NCBI RefSeq assembly: GCF_024362785.1
Contig: NZ_CP093301.1
Location: forward strand, 1,426,001-1,490,000
DNA length: 64,000 bases
From: Evansella sp. LMS18
Lineage (GTDB): Bacteria; Bacillota; Bacilli; Bacillales; Salisediminibacteriaceae
Reading direction: 5' to 3'
Position numbers and translations under genes: made by a program. The notes under the pieces were generated by a model. The model made no database searches, was not told where the DNA came from, and saw nothing but the letters and a program-made list of their open reading frames with translations. This document shows, piece by piece, positions 18,244-25,106 of the stretch; within the stretch, counting starts at the first letter, position 1; the number at the start of each line of letters is the position of its first letter.

Positions 18244-18257
18244 GGAAGCGCGCTTCC
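18244..18257. promoter_or_regulatory. Perfect palindrome before the sigma factor gene
   Basis: GGAAGCGCGCTTCC, 15 bp upstream of the GTG start and next to the ribosome site, is well placed for an operator. It resembles but does not satisfy the cre consensus. Confidence 0.5.
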
Positions 18258-18314
18258 GCATATTCCGCGGTAACCTCAGTGTAAGCGCGTAAACATTGGC
18301 GGACGAATGACGAT

Positions 18315-18380
18315 AATTGCGTTTTCGTACAGAGAAAAGTGCGTTTTCTGCTGGAGATAATTACGTTTTCTCTAAAGGAT
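18315..18380 (+). repeat. Array 4: three 22-bp units, core GCGTTTTC
   Basis: GCGTTTTC or ACGTTTTC recurs at 18319, 18341 and 18363, each preceded by an AGATAATT- or AGAAAAGT-like half. It is short and diverged, placed upstream of the sigma factor gene. Confidence 0.6.
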
Positions 18381-18582
18381 AATGTGATTATCTATATACT
18401 TTTCTAAGGGAAAAAATAGCTAACTTGATCCTCTTTATTTTTTCAGGGCAGCAAAACATGATATGAAATTTATCCATTAACTATGAAGAGTATTTTGGAA
18501 ACCGAGCTAGCGAGGGAGTACTATTGCGGATAAAAACAAAAAGGACCTAAATCCCGTTGATTTAAGCCCTTCATTATCTTTC

Positions 18583-18808
18583 TTGTTGCGAAAATAGTGG
18601 TGCTTGTGGCGATTTCGGCAACTCTTGTTGCGATATTAGTAGTCCTTGTTGCGATTCCTAATCCTTGTTGCGATATTAGTAGCACTTATTGCGATTTCAG
18701 CAACCCTTGTTGCGATATTAGTAGCCTTTGTTGCGATTCCAGCAACTCTTCTTGCGACTTAAGCAATTCTTGTTGCGATTCCAGCAACCCTTGTTGCGAA
18801 ATTAAACC
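18583..18808 (+). repeat. Array 5: eleven 21-bp units, core TTGTTGCGA
   Basis: Units start at 18583, 18604, 18625, 18646, 18665, 18686, 18707, 18728, 18749, 18770 and 18791; one step (18646-18665) is 19 bp, the rest 21. Two unit types tend to alternate: TTGTTGCGATATTAGTAG and TTGTTGCGATTCCAGCAA, giving a 42-bp dimer period. The array abuts the stop codon of the RacA-like gene. Confidence 0.95.
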
Positions 18809-19525
18809 TTATCTTTTAAAGATAGAAAAAATCTTGCTCAATCCGCCCTCTCGTTTTTGCAGAGCTGCTTCTAATCGCTTATTAAAATCACTTTGGGAGC
18901 GCCATTCTTTTTCCTGCTCTTCCCGAAGTGACTGCAGTTCAAATTCCAGCCGCTCACTTTTTTCTTTTTCCTGTTCCAGGAGCGATTCGTAATTGGACCT
19001 CTGCTGTTCTGTTAACTTCTCAATTTTTGCGTGTGTTTTCTGAGCCGAGTTTCCAATAGCGGAACTTATCACGTGATGGTCCTGCTGAAGCCGTGAGACC
19101 GTCGTTTTTAACTGGGTCATCCCTTCCGCCAGCTGCACATTCATTTCTCTGGCAGCTGCCACTTCCTTGGCGAGGAACATTAGCGTCTCTTTTAATTGTT
19201 CAGGATTATCTGGCAAAGCATCATATGTATCGGCAAGCGCTATATCGGTTATATCGGATGGACTCGTGCCGGCCAGTCTCTCTTTCTGCTGAGCCACAAG
19301 CTCTTTTGCCGTATCGTCCAGAGGCTTGTCCGTATCGCGTACCGCTATGAGCGCATCAATGTCAGACTGGACAAAAATACGCCTGTCTTTGTCTTTTAAG
19401 AATTCATACCCGTTCCGCTCCAGAATCTGTCCGTACTTCCTTACAGTTGGTGTGGCGATCCCCACTTTTTCAGCCACTTCCTTCGTTGTAAAAGAGCGCT
19501 CATTAGGTTGTATATCGCTTCTCAT
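18809..19525 (-). CDS. RacA-like MerR-type DNA-binding coiled-coil protein (DUF3967-like)
   Basis: 238 residues. An N-terminal MerR-type helix-turn-helix (FTTKEVAEKVGIATPTVRKY, then RNGYEFLKDKDRRIF) is followed by a helical region and a long coiled coil from about residue 115 to 220, ending in a basic tail KIFSIFKR. This layout matches RacA and the plasmid or chromosomal DUF3967 proteins, which bind DNA at dispersed sites and anchor or segregate it. The start is ATG with GGGAGG 9 bases upstream. Its upstream region holds two palindromes built on TATCGC, likely its own operators. Confidence 0.8.
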   Translation of the reverse strand: MRSDIQPNERSFTTKEVAEKVGIATPTVRKYGQILERNGYEFLKDKDRRIFVQSDIDALIAVRDTDKPLDDTAKELVAQQKERLAGTSPSDITDIALADTYDALPDNPEQLKETLMFLAKEVAAAREMNVQLAEGMTQLKTTVSRLQQDHHVISSAIGNSAQKTHAKIEKLTEQQRSNYESLLEQEKEKSERLEFELQSLREEQEKEWRSQSDFNKRLEAALQKREGGLSKIFSIFKR

Positions 19526-19581
19526 ATCGTCAAACCTCCCTTACTATAAATATGAAGGTTACTAGACGATTTTGCAAGCAT

Positions 19582-19598
19582 GTATCGCCTGGCGATAC
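19582..19598. promoter_or_regulatory. Operator-like palindrome 1 upstream of the RacA-like gene
   Basis: GTATCGCC T GGCGATAC, perfect 8-bp arms about one central base, 57 bp upstream of the start codon. The half-site GTATCGC recurs at about 19650. Confidence 0.65.
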
Positions 19599-19677
19599 GT
19601 AAATATTTATCAACTTACTAAACAATGCCAGCATTTCTTCACAAAACTTAGTATCGCTTTCCCCAGAACGAAAAACA

Positions 19678-19698
19678 GCATATCGCATAGCGATATGC
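19678..19698. promoter_or_regulatory. Operator-like palindrome 2 upstream of the RacA-like gene
   Basis: GCATATCGC, three bases, GCGATATGC: perfect 9-bp arms sharing the TATCGC/GCGATA half-site with palindrome 1, about 96 bp away. Autoregulation by the MerR-type protein is inferred. Confidence 0.65.
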
Positions 19699-19756
19699 AA
19701 CCTCCCCTACTATTCACCTCTTCTGTTTCCAATCCCATACTCCTTCCACAAAGATA

Positions 19757-19780
19757 CCAGGAACCTCCCCAGGCTCCTGG
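19757..19780 (-). terminator. Stem-loop after the SpoIIAA-like gene
   Basis: CCAGGAGCCT and AGGTTCCTGG (minus strand) pair with one mismatch around GGGG; the following T-run is weak. Confidence 0.55.
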
Positions 19781-19804
19781 CATTGTGAACTTTATATCAT
19801 CCCT

Positions 19805-20167
19805 CTATTGCTGAAGCCACTCCAGCGCTTCTTCTCTTTGGCCAAGTTCAAATTCCTTCGTTTCAAGACCAGGCACAATAGCGTCGATTTTATTGCTGAA
19901 TTCTACCCACTTACTATCCGTGTTTGAAAACAATGCAATCTTTTCCACGTCCTTGGAATGCTTACTGAAGGCTTTCATGTCCTGTATCATCCCTTTAACT
20001 GTATAGCCCTCAGCATCTGCAAATTGTACAAGGAAGTTAACTTTATCTGTATTTTTCTTCAGCTTCTCCATCTTCATTTCCAATGCTTCCACATCATCTT
20101 TAGATATTTCATCATCAATCACAATCTCAAGCACATTATCCACATTTGGTGTTTCTTTTATGAGCAT
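19805..20167 (-). CDS. STAS/SEC14-like (SpoIIAA-like) domain protein
   Basis: 120 residues with alternating beta/alpha pattern: LEIVIDDEISKDDVEALEMKM, NFLVQFADAEGYTVKGMIQDM, VEKIALFSNTDSKWVEF, ending EALEWLQQ. This matches the SpoIIAA-like family of small cytoplasmic proteins whose ligand is unclear. The start is ATG at 20167 with AAAGGAGG 8 bases upstream; a longer in-frame ATG would include that site. Confidence 0.75.
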   Translation of the reverse strand: MLIKETPNVDNVLEIVIDDEISKDDVEALEMKMEKLKKNTDKVNFLVQFADAEGYTVKGMIQDMKAFSKHSKDVEKIALFSNTDSKWVEFSNKIDAIVPGLETKEFELGQREEALEWLQQ

Positions 20168-20318
20168 GGACATGCCCTCCTTTAAATAAGGTTTGTACAC
20201 CTTTACCCGATGTTGGAGAGGACAACACATTACAGCAGATCCTTCCCTCCTTAAATCCCACTCTTCTTGACATTGCCTTGCCGTTATAGTTTATTAATAC
20301 AAAAAGCGGGAGGCCCAT

Positions 20319-20771
20319 ATGGACTACATTGACAAACTGCGTGAAAAAGTCGGAACAATGCCTGTAATTTTAACCTCTGCGGGAGTTATCGTCCTTAAAG
20401 ATGAAGACAAAGTATTGCTGGGATACAGGGCCGATACAAAGGATTGGGGACTGCCAGGAGGATACATGGAACCAGGGGAAACCCTCGAAGAAACAGCCAT
20501 TCGGGAACTAAAGGAAGAAATTGATATAAAAGCCGAAAGCCTGGAGATTTATAAAGTCTTCTCCGGGACTGAATTTTACCACGAGTACCCAAACGGCGAT
20601 AAAGTATACAGCGTCATGGCGGTGTTCCTTTACTCGGATGTGGAACAATCAATTAACGTCGACAATACAGAGATCCTGAAAGTAAAGTATTTCAATTTAC
20701 GGGAACTGCCTGAAAGGATGACGAAAACAACGAGGAAGATTTTGAACGCATACAGAGGTACAGAGATGTGA
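20319..20771 (+). CDS. Nudix hydrolase
   Basis: 150 residues with a complete Nudix box, GGYMEPGETLEETAIRELKEEI (glycine and glutamates all present), after the hydrophobic strand PVILTSAGVIVL. It hydrolyses a nucleoside diphosphate linked to an unknown group X. The start is ATG with GGGAGG 5 bases upstream. It is divergent from the SpoIIAA-like gene and convergent with sda. Confidence 0.9.
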   Translation: MDYIDKLREKVGTMPVILTSAGVIVLKDEDKVLLGYRADTKDWGLPGGYMEPGETLEETAIRELKEEIDIKAESLEIYKVFSGTEFYHEYPNGDKVYSVMAVFLYSDVEQSINVDNTEILKVKYFNLRELPERMTKTTRKILNAYRGTEM

Positions 20772-20815
20772 AATAATTAAAAACGAACAAGTTACGGATG
20801 GTGCATAAGGAAGAG

Positions 20816-20845
20816 AAAAAGAACTGGAGGATTCCGGTTCTTTTT
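20816..20845. terminator. Shared bidirectional terminator of nudix and sda
   Basis: AAAAAGAACTGGA and TCCGGTTCTTTTT pair with one mismatch around GGAT. It reads as a terminator in both directions and overlaps the last two bases of the sda stop codon. Confidence 0.8.
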
Positions 20846-21002
20846 AAATTTGTCTTTTTCTTTTTTTCTCCTCAAGAGCCTCTCTTATGATCTGCCTTCT
20901 TTCCAGTTCTTTCCGAAGCTGAAGGATAAATAACGGGTCAAGGTTTTGCTCACATGCTTTAATATATGCTTCTTTTAACTCTTTGTCTGCTAAAGTCCTC
21001 AT
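20844..21002 (-). CDS. sda: Sporulation histidine kinase inhibitor Sda
   Basis: 52-residue protein starting MRTLADKELKEAYIKACEQN, then LDPLFILQLRKELERR and a highly basic tail. The LxDxxLxxAYxKAxxxNLDxxFIxLLxxExxRR pattern is that of Sda, which binds the sporulation kinase KinA and blocks phosphorelay start when DNA replication is perturbed. It is slightly longer than Bacillus subtilis Sda because of the extra charged tail. The start is ATG with GGAGG 9 bases upstream. It supports a spore-forming host. Confidence 0.85.
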   Translation of the reverse strand: MRTLADKELKEAYIKACEQNLDPLFILQLRKELERRQIIREALEEKKRKRQI

Positions 21003-21193
21003 AAATTATGCCTCCATCGTTACCGTTAAGTAAATTTACAAGAGAGGTCCTTTTATATACTTTGCCTTTACGTAAACATGTCAGTTAGTGTTAATGCCCT
21101 CCAAAGGTCATTTCTTTCAGTGTGTATTTTGTAAAGGGTGGGAATTCAGGGAGAAGAAGTTTCCTGCTGCAGAACAGGGGGACGGCTATCCTT

Positions 21194-21880
21194 TCATTTT
21201 TTTGCTACTACCAAACCAATTTTAATAGCCTTTCTGACGGCAGTCGTTCTGTCATTCGCGTTGAGCTTTTTCATTATTGCGCCTACATGCGTGGCAATGG
21301 TGGAATTTGCAAAATACATTTTGTTTGCGATTTCATTCATGCTGTATCCATCTAAAATTAACTGGAGGATATCCATTTCTTTTTCTGAAAAAATAAAGTG
21401 TGATTCCTCTATTAATTGCAGACGGTTAATCTGCCTTTTCTGACCCCTCTTTTTCTGGATTTCCTCAATTAACTCCAGATGTATTGATGGCTCCATAAAG
21501 ATTTCATGGATCAGCAGTGATTTCAGTACTATATCCATGTACCTTTCCAGAAAAGGAAGAGATACAATTCCCCCGACCGGATATTCCAGAAATGACAGCA
21601 GTTCAAGGGATGGTTTATTTTTGCTGATCAATACATAGCTTGCTTTTTTATCGTTAAGCATATCTTCTGATAAAAGATGCCTGAGCTTCTTTTCACTGAA
21701 GCCATCGGCAGTAACAAGGGTGATGCGGTTTTTCTGAATTGTCGCTGGAGGTATACCTTCTTCACTTATCAGCAAAGACAGCCTCTTATTGATTCTCTCT
21801 TTAACAGCTATTGATATTTGCTCTGTTGGATCCATAAATATAACGTCAGTTTCCAGCTGATTTCCCCTGTTTTTCCCCAT
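21194..21880 (-). CDS. LuxR-type helix-turn-helix transcriptional regulator
   Basis: 228 residues. The C-terminal 65 residues form a LuxR/GerE helix-turn-helix (FSEKEMDILQLILDGYSMNE, then IANKMYFANSTIATHVGAIM). The N-terminal 150 residues have the alternating strand/helix pattern of a receiver domain, with VLISKNKP and GGIVSLPF, but lack a clear phospho-acceptor DD pair, so it is an atypical response regulator or works without phosphorylation. No kinase gene is adjacent. The ribosome site (AAGGA) is weak. Confidence 0.75.
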   Translation of the reverse strand: MGKNRGNQLETDVIFMDPTEQISIAVKERINKRLSLLISEEGIPPATIQKNRITLVTADGFSEKKLRHLLSEDMLNDKKASYVLISKNKPSLELLSFLEYPVGGIVSLPFLERYMDIVLKSLLIHEIFMEPSIHLELIEEIQKKRGQKRQINRLQLIEESHFIFSEKEMDILQLILDGYSMNEIANKMYFANSTIATHVGAIMKKLNANDRTTAVRKAIKIGLVVAKK

Positions 21881-22428
21881 ACGTAATTTACCATTCCTTA
21901 CTTACATAACTGATTATTTTTCTGAATTACCCCCGCAGCATGTTTTTTTCAGTAGAATCCAGTTGCTGTGAAATATTTAGTGTTATGTCCTTAGACAGGT
22001 TGCTGCATAGTCCAATATTATTTATTTTACTAGCTTGCCCATGCCTGTACCTGGGTTGATAATGCAAAATAAAGAAACCAAACTTGCAAAAAGACAGTAT
22101 ATTTTAAATAACTCCGTCATTATGGATTTTTTATTATTTAAATATTAACACAAAAATTACCAAAAAAATTAAATAGTCAAATAAATAAATCATGACTTTT
22201 ATATTGCAGTTTTGTCGAAAATACAGTTCTTTTTACCTAATCGACCTTAAGTTTTCACTTAAATAGATTCCAGTAATTGAAGATTGCTACTTACTCACAT
22301 TTCGAAGGTTAGCTCAGCCGCCATACCAAGTAGTTTATTTAACCTGCTTTTTAAAAATGCACTATTATTTTCCACTAATAAATCTGAAGTGAAATTAGAG
22401 ACTATATGTAGTGAGGGAGGTTTCTAAT
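21881..22428. other. AT-rich intergenic region, nothing recognised
   Basis: About 550 bp, roughly two thirds A+T, with no convincing ORF, repeat array or terminator. It must contain the promoters of the two divergent flanking genes. Confidence 0.5.
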
Positions 22429-22944
22429 TTGTTCAATCTATTCGAAAAAAAGCTGCTGAAAATTTTACTTTTTATTGGAATTATAATGACGCCCTTCTCC
22501 CTGTTTGGGAAAGAATATAAAAAATGGATAATTGCATACCTGCTTAACGCCTATGCGAACACATTTATCGCTCCGGCAGCAGCAGAGAAAGGCTTTTTGA
22601 ATTACCCAGTGAGGTTTGTGCCAAAAGTATATAAAAGCAGCATCATTTATGATTACTGCCTATGTTCCTTAGTCACCGTCTGGTATTGCAGATCCTCCAT
22701 GAAAGACAACTGGAAAACATCCTTCTGGAAAGTCTGGCTGTTCGTCTTGCCCCAAGTATTCGCAGAAACATGGCTAGAAAAAAATACACAACTGATAAAG
22801 TACAATAAAGGCTGGACAAGTATACATTCACTCGTAACAATAGCCGCTGCCAAGCTGTCCATCAGGTATTTCCTCACCTTCTTAGAGAAATTCGAAGGGC
22901 GAAAACAAAAAGAATGGACCGCTAACAAGGTTTATGTGGAGTAG
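22429..22944 (+). CDS. Small multi-pass membrane protein, CBO0543-like
   Basis: 171 residues with four hydrophobic segments (ILLFIGIIMTPFSLFG; WIIAYLLNAYANTFIAPAAA; IIYDYCLCSLVTVWY; WLFVLPQVFAETWLEK) and a conserved-looking NKGWTSIHSLVTI near the end. The pattern fits the poorly described CBO0543 membrane proteins of spore formers; that name is tentative. The start is TTG at 22429 with GGGAGG 8 bases upstream. Confidence 0.6.
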   Translation: MFNLFEKKLLKILLFIGIIMTPFSLFGKEYKKWIIAYLLNAYANTFIAPAAAEKGFLNYPVRFVPKVYKSSIIYDYCLCSLVTVWYCRSSMKDNWKTSFWKVWLFVLPQVFAETWLEKNTQLIKYNKGWTSIHSLVTIAAAKLSIRYFLTFLEKFEGRKQKEWTANKVYVE

Positions 22945-22961
22945 CAGGAGAGGCAGTGGAG

Positions 22962-23122
22962 GGGTACCCTGCCCAGAGTCTGGTTGTGCGCTAAATACTT
23001 TAACTTGTAGTAAGTTAGCGGTGCAGGGTTACCCTGTTGCGTCGTTAGTTGAACCGATGTGGATGTAGCGTCCGTTATCTCCCGGCTAAACATCTTCGCT
23101 TCTAGGCGGGAGTTTTACGGAC
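22962..23122 (+). ncRNA. Structured intergenic element A (possible RNA)
   Basis: Three nested elements. GGGTACCCTGC (22963) pairs with GCAGGGTTACCC (23023). A 5-bp stem at 23040-23044/23055-23059 closes the loop TTAGTTGAAC. A long stem joins GTCCGT (23070) with ACGGAC (23117) and, inside it, CTCCCGGCTA with TAGGCGGGAG. The stem-plus-TTAGTT..GAAC loop and the following GGATGTAGCG recur in element B. The strand is assumed. No known RNA family is recognised. Confidence 0.5.
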
Positions 23123-23310
23123 GGTTGCATCGGGATAAATGCAAACCTTCTCGATTTGGGCGATAAATTAAGAAAAAGACGTATGCCAATTCATACGTCA
23201 ATTCTTCTCTCTTTTAGTACGTTAGCGGTACACCTCTTTAACTAAACCCATCCCTCAGCAATAACCATTGCCGCCTCCGCCTCTGAAATTAATACCCAGC
23301 TGCAGAATTA

Positions 23311-24417
23311 TTATCGAAGTCTCTTCATACTTATGTTTATATTGTTTTTCTTAAACTCCCGGAACCCCTGTGCCCTTCCCCATTGCTGCATATGCTCATA
23401 GTCCGGATCGCTTTTATCTCCAATAATCTGGAGGAAGTTTTCATAACCTGGTTCTCCGCCCACATCCTCTGGCGGGGCGGCGCCTTCCCCTTCAAGACAA
23501 AGGGGATGATTTAACTCGTAATCATCTATTACTCCTTCAGCCTCAATGACATGCTCCCAGTCATCGCCAAAATCATACTTATAGATTATCCTGGCTGGAA
23601 GAATGTCAGTTAGCCTGACATCATTCTCTCTATCTACCGGGACGTTCCGTTCAAACCCATACGTTTCACCGCCTGGGACTAAAACAACTAACGGCTGGTC
23701 CTCCCTGATAGGAGCCACGTTGCTGCCTTTACCAGCTTCATACACCGCAAACTCATGCAGGTGGCTGTCCTGCCACTCAAAGGCAGCCTGGATTATTTCA
23801 TGCAAATTTTCAAAAGTTGTTGTGGACGGGACCACAATTCTCCGCCATACAGAGTGATTACTCAATGTAAGTGTAACCTTTAGCTGAACGGCTTCCATTT
23901 GAAGAACCGCACGTCCTGCGAACTCTTCAAGATGCTTGTACATTTCTTCATCCGGAGTGATATAGTCCCCCTTGCCATCCCCAGCCAGTAAATCATTAAT
24001 TCGCCTGGTGAGGGGAGTCTGAATGACAGTTCCCTCGTCAATAAATTTATAGAAATGTTCAACGTTCCCGCAAATTTGGTTCAGTCTTGCTACACTCGTT
24101 CTGTCCTTCGTTTTTGTAAAAATCACCTTCCCTGCCTGTTCCATATACTTTTCAATGACCTCTTCATGGATCCTATCGGCTTTAAACGTCTCACGGATTG
24201 CCGTCATGATGAGCGTGTCGATATTTTTAAAGTCTTTCGCTTTCAGCCCAAATAGCACAACAGCATAACGGCTTACATCATTCATCAGCACGAGAGCCTT
24301 TTTACGTCCTAACTTTAATAGATTCCCATGCCATGAAAATAAAGAGTTTTCCTCCGTACGTGGTTCTGCCTTGATTTTCAATTCGTCCAGTAATTTTTTC
24401 GTACACTGAATTTGCAA
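23311..24417 (-). CDS. pRiA4b ORF-3-like protein with N-terminal DUF6933-like domain
   Basis: 368 residues, two domains. Residues 1-160 (MQIQCTKKLLDELKI, FSWHGNLLKLGRKKALVLMN) match the DUF6933 pattern. From about residue 175, LKVTLTLSNHSVWRRIVVPS, then LHEIIQAAFEWQDSHLHEF, YKYDFGDDWEHVIE and GGEPGYENFL are hallmarks of the plasmid pRiA4b ORF-3 domain. Function is unknown for both; the ORF-3 domain is common in plasmid and defence-rich accessory regions. GGAGGGG lies 6 bases before a TTG at 24417; an ATG 15 bases upstream overlaps it. Confidence 0.8.
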   Translation of the reverse strand: MQIQCTKKLLDELKIKAEPRTEENSLFSWHGNLLKLGRKKALVLMNDVSRYAVVLFGLKAKDFKNIDTLIMTAIRETFKADRIHEEVIEKYMEQAGKVIFTKTKDRTSVARLNQICGNVEHFYKFIDEGTVIQTPLTRRINDLLAGDGKGDYITPDEEMYKHLEEFAGRAVLQMEAVQLKVTLTLSNHSVWRRIVVPSTTTFENLHEIIQAAFEWQDSHLHEFAVYEAGKGSNVAPIREDQPLVVLVPGGETYGFERNVPVDRENDVRLTDILPARIIYKYDFGDDWEHVIEAEGVIDDYELNHPLCLEGEGAAPPEDVGGEPGYENFLQIIGDKSDPDYEHMQQWGRAQGFREFKKNNINISMKRLR

Positions 24418-24589
24418 ATGATTCCCCTCCATTATTAACCGATTCCTATGCTTCTGCCTATTTTAACATTTTGTCTCATATGGGACCTGATTAGACTATT
24501 AAAACTTAATTTTTTTATAGTGGTCCGGCATTTCTGCCTAAGACTTAGGTACCGAAAAGAAAATTAGGAATTTATTTTCTGCAAAAGGA

Positions 24590-24822
24590 GTTTGATAGAT
24601 TAAGGTTAGCCAGGAAAGAACGCCTGCTCAAGATTGGGCTAAAGTAAAGCCGCAGCCAGGTGTCCCTTACTTCGAAAACCGGCCTTTATAAAGGTAAACC
24701 TCCAGCAGTGGGGGGGGTTCATTCCCCCACTGATTGTTAGTTCCTTGAACCAATCAGGATGTTAGCGATGTATCCGGAAAAAAATCAAGCCGCGTTCCTC
24801 TATATGAGGAACGTGGTTTTTT
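24590..24822 (+). ncRNA. Structured intergenic element B with its own terminator
   Basis: A non-coding stretch. CAGTGGGGG/CCCCCACTG forms a hairpin (24706-24732), overlapped at its last base by a 7-bp stem CTGATTG/CAATCAG (24730-24757) closing the loop TTAGTTCCTTGAAC, and then by GGATGTTAGCG. It ends in a textbook plus-strand terminator with no ORF before it. The loop and tail match element A while the stem bases differ in a pairing-preserving way. A promoter was not identified; the left limit is approximate. Confidence 0.5.
24790..24822 (+). terminator. Terminator of element B
   Basis: CCGCGTTCCTC and GAGGAACGTGG pair over 11 bp (one G-T) with loop TATAT, followed by six T. No plus-strand CDS precedes it within 1.8 kb. 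Confidence 0.9.
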
Positions 24823-24850
24823 AATTTTTTTGAGAGGAGTTTAATAGTAC

Positions 24851-25037
24851 CTGTGCGTATGCCCCTCTCAGTTGTGCGATAAACCTTTGGAGTTGTGCGA
24901 ATGTGCATGGAAGTCGTGCGATCAACCTAAACTTGTGCAATCACCCCCTTTAGTTGTGCGAATCCCATCTGAACTCGCGCAAATAAGCACCAAAGTTGTG
25001 CGAATAATCTCCTAACTTGTGCAATCACCCTCAGTAA
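24851..25037 (+). repeat. Array 6: nine 21-bp units, core TTGTGCGAAT
   Basis: Units start at 24851, 24872, 24893, 24914, 24933, 24954, 24975, 24996 and 25017; one step is 19 bp (24914-24933), the rest 21. It shares the TTGTGCGAAT core with array 1, 22 kb away, but the variable halves differ. Confidence 0.93.
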
Positions 25038-25052
25038 TTAAACTAATCCACA

Positions 25053-25094
25053 TAAAAAAACGCCTGGCTCCCCCCTTCAAGGGAACCAGGCATT
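25053..25094 (-). terminator. Terminator of the hydantoinase operon
   Basis: On the minus strand AATGCCTGGTTCCC pairs with GGGAGCCAGGCGTT and runs into TTTTTTT, 13 bp past the permease stop. Confidence 0.9.
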
Positions 25095-25106
25095 TTCCTG
25101 TTGCAA

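Noticed and set aside
18244-18257. Palindrome before the sigma factor as a cre site
   Set aside because: It fails two fixed positions of the cre consensus.
18597-18992. Cys/Asp/Ser-repeat protein on the plus strand
   Set aside because: It is array 5 translated, continuing antisense through the RacA-like gene; no ribosome site.
24590-24822. Element B as a known riboswitch, 6S, SRP or tmRNA
   Set aside because: I compared it with remembered core sequences of common bacterial RNAs and found no match; no gene follows in position for a riboswitch.
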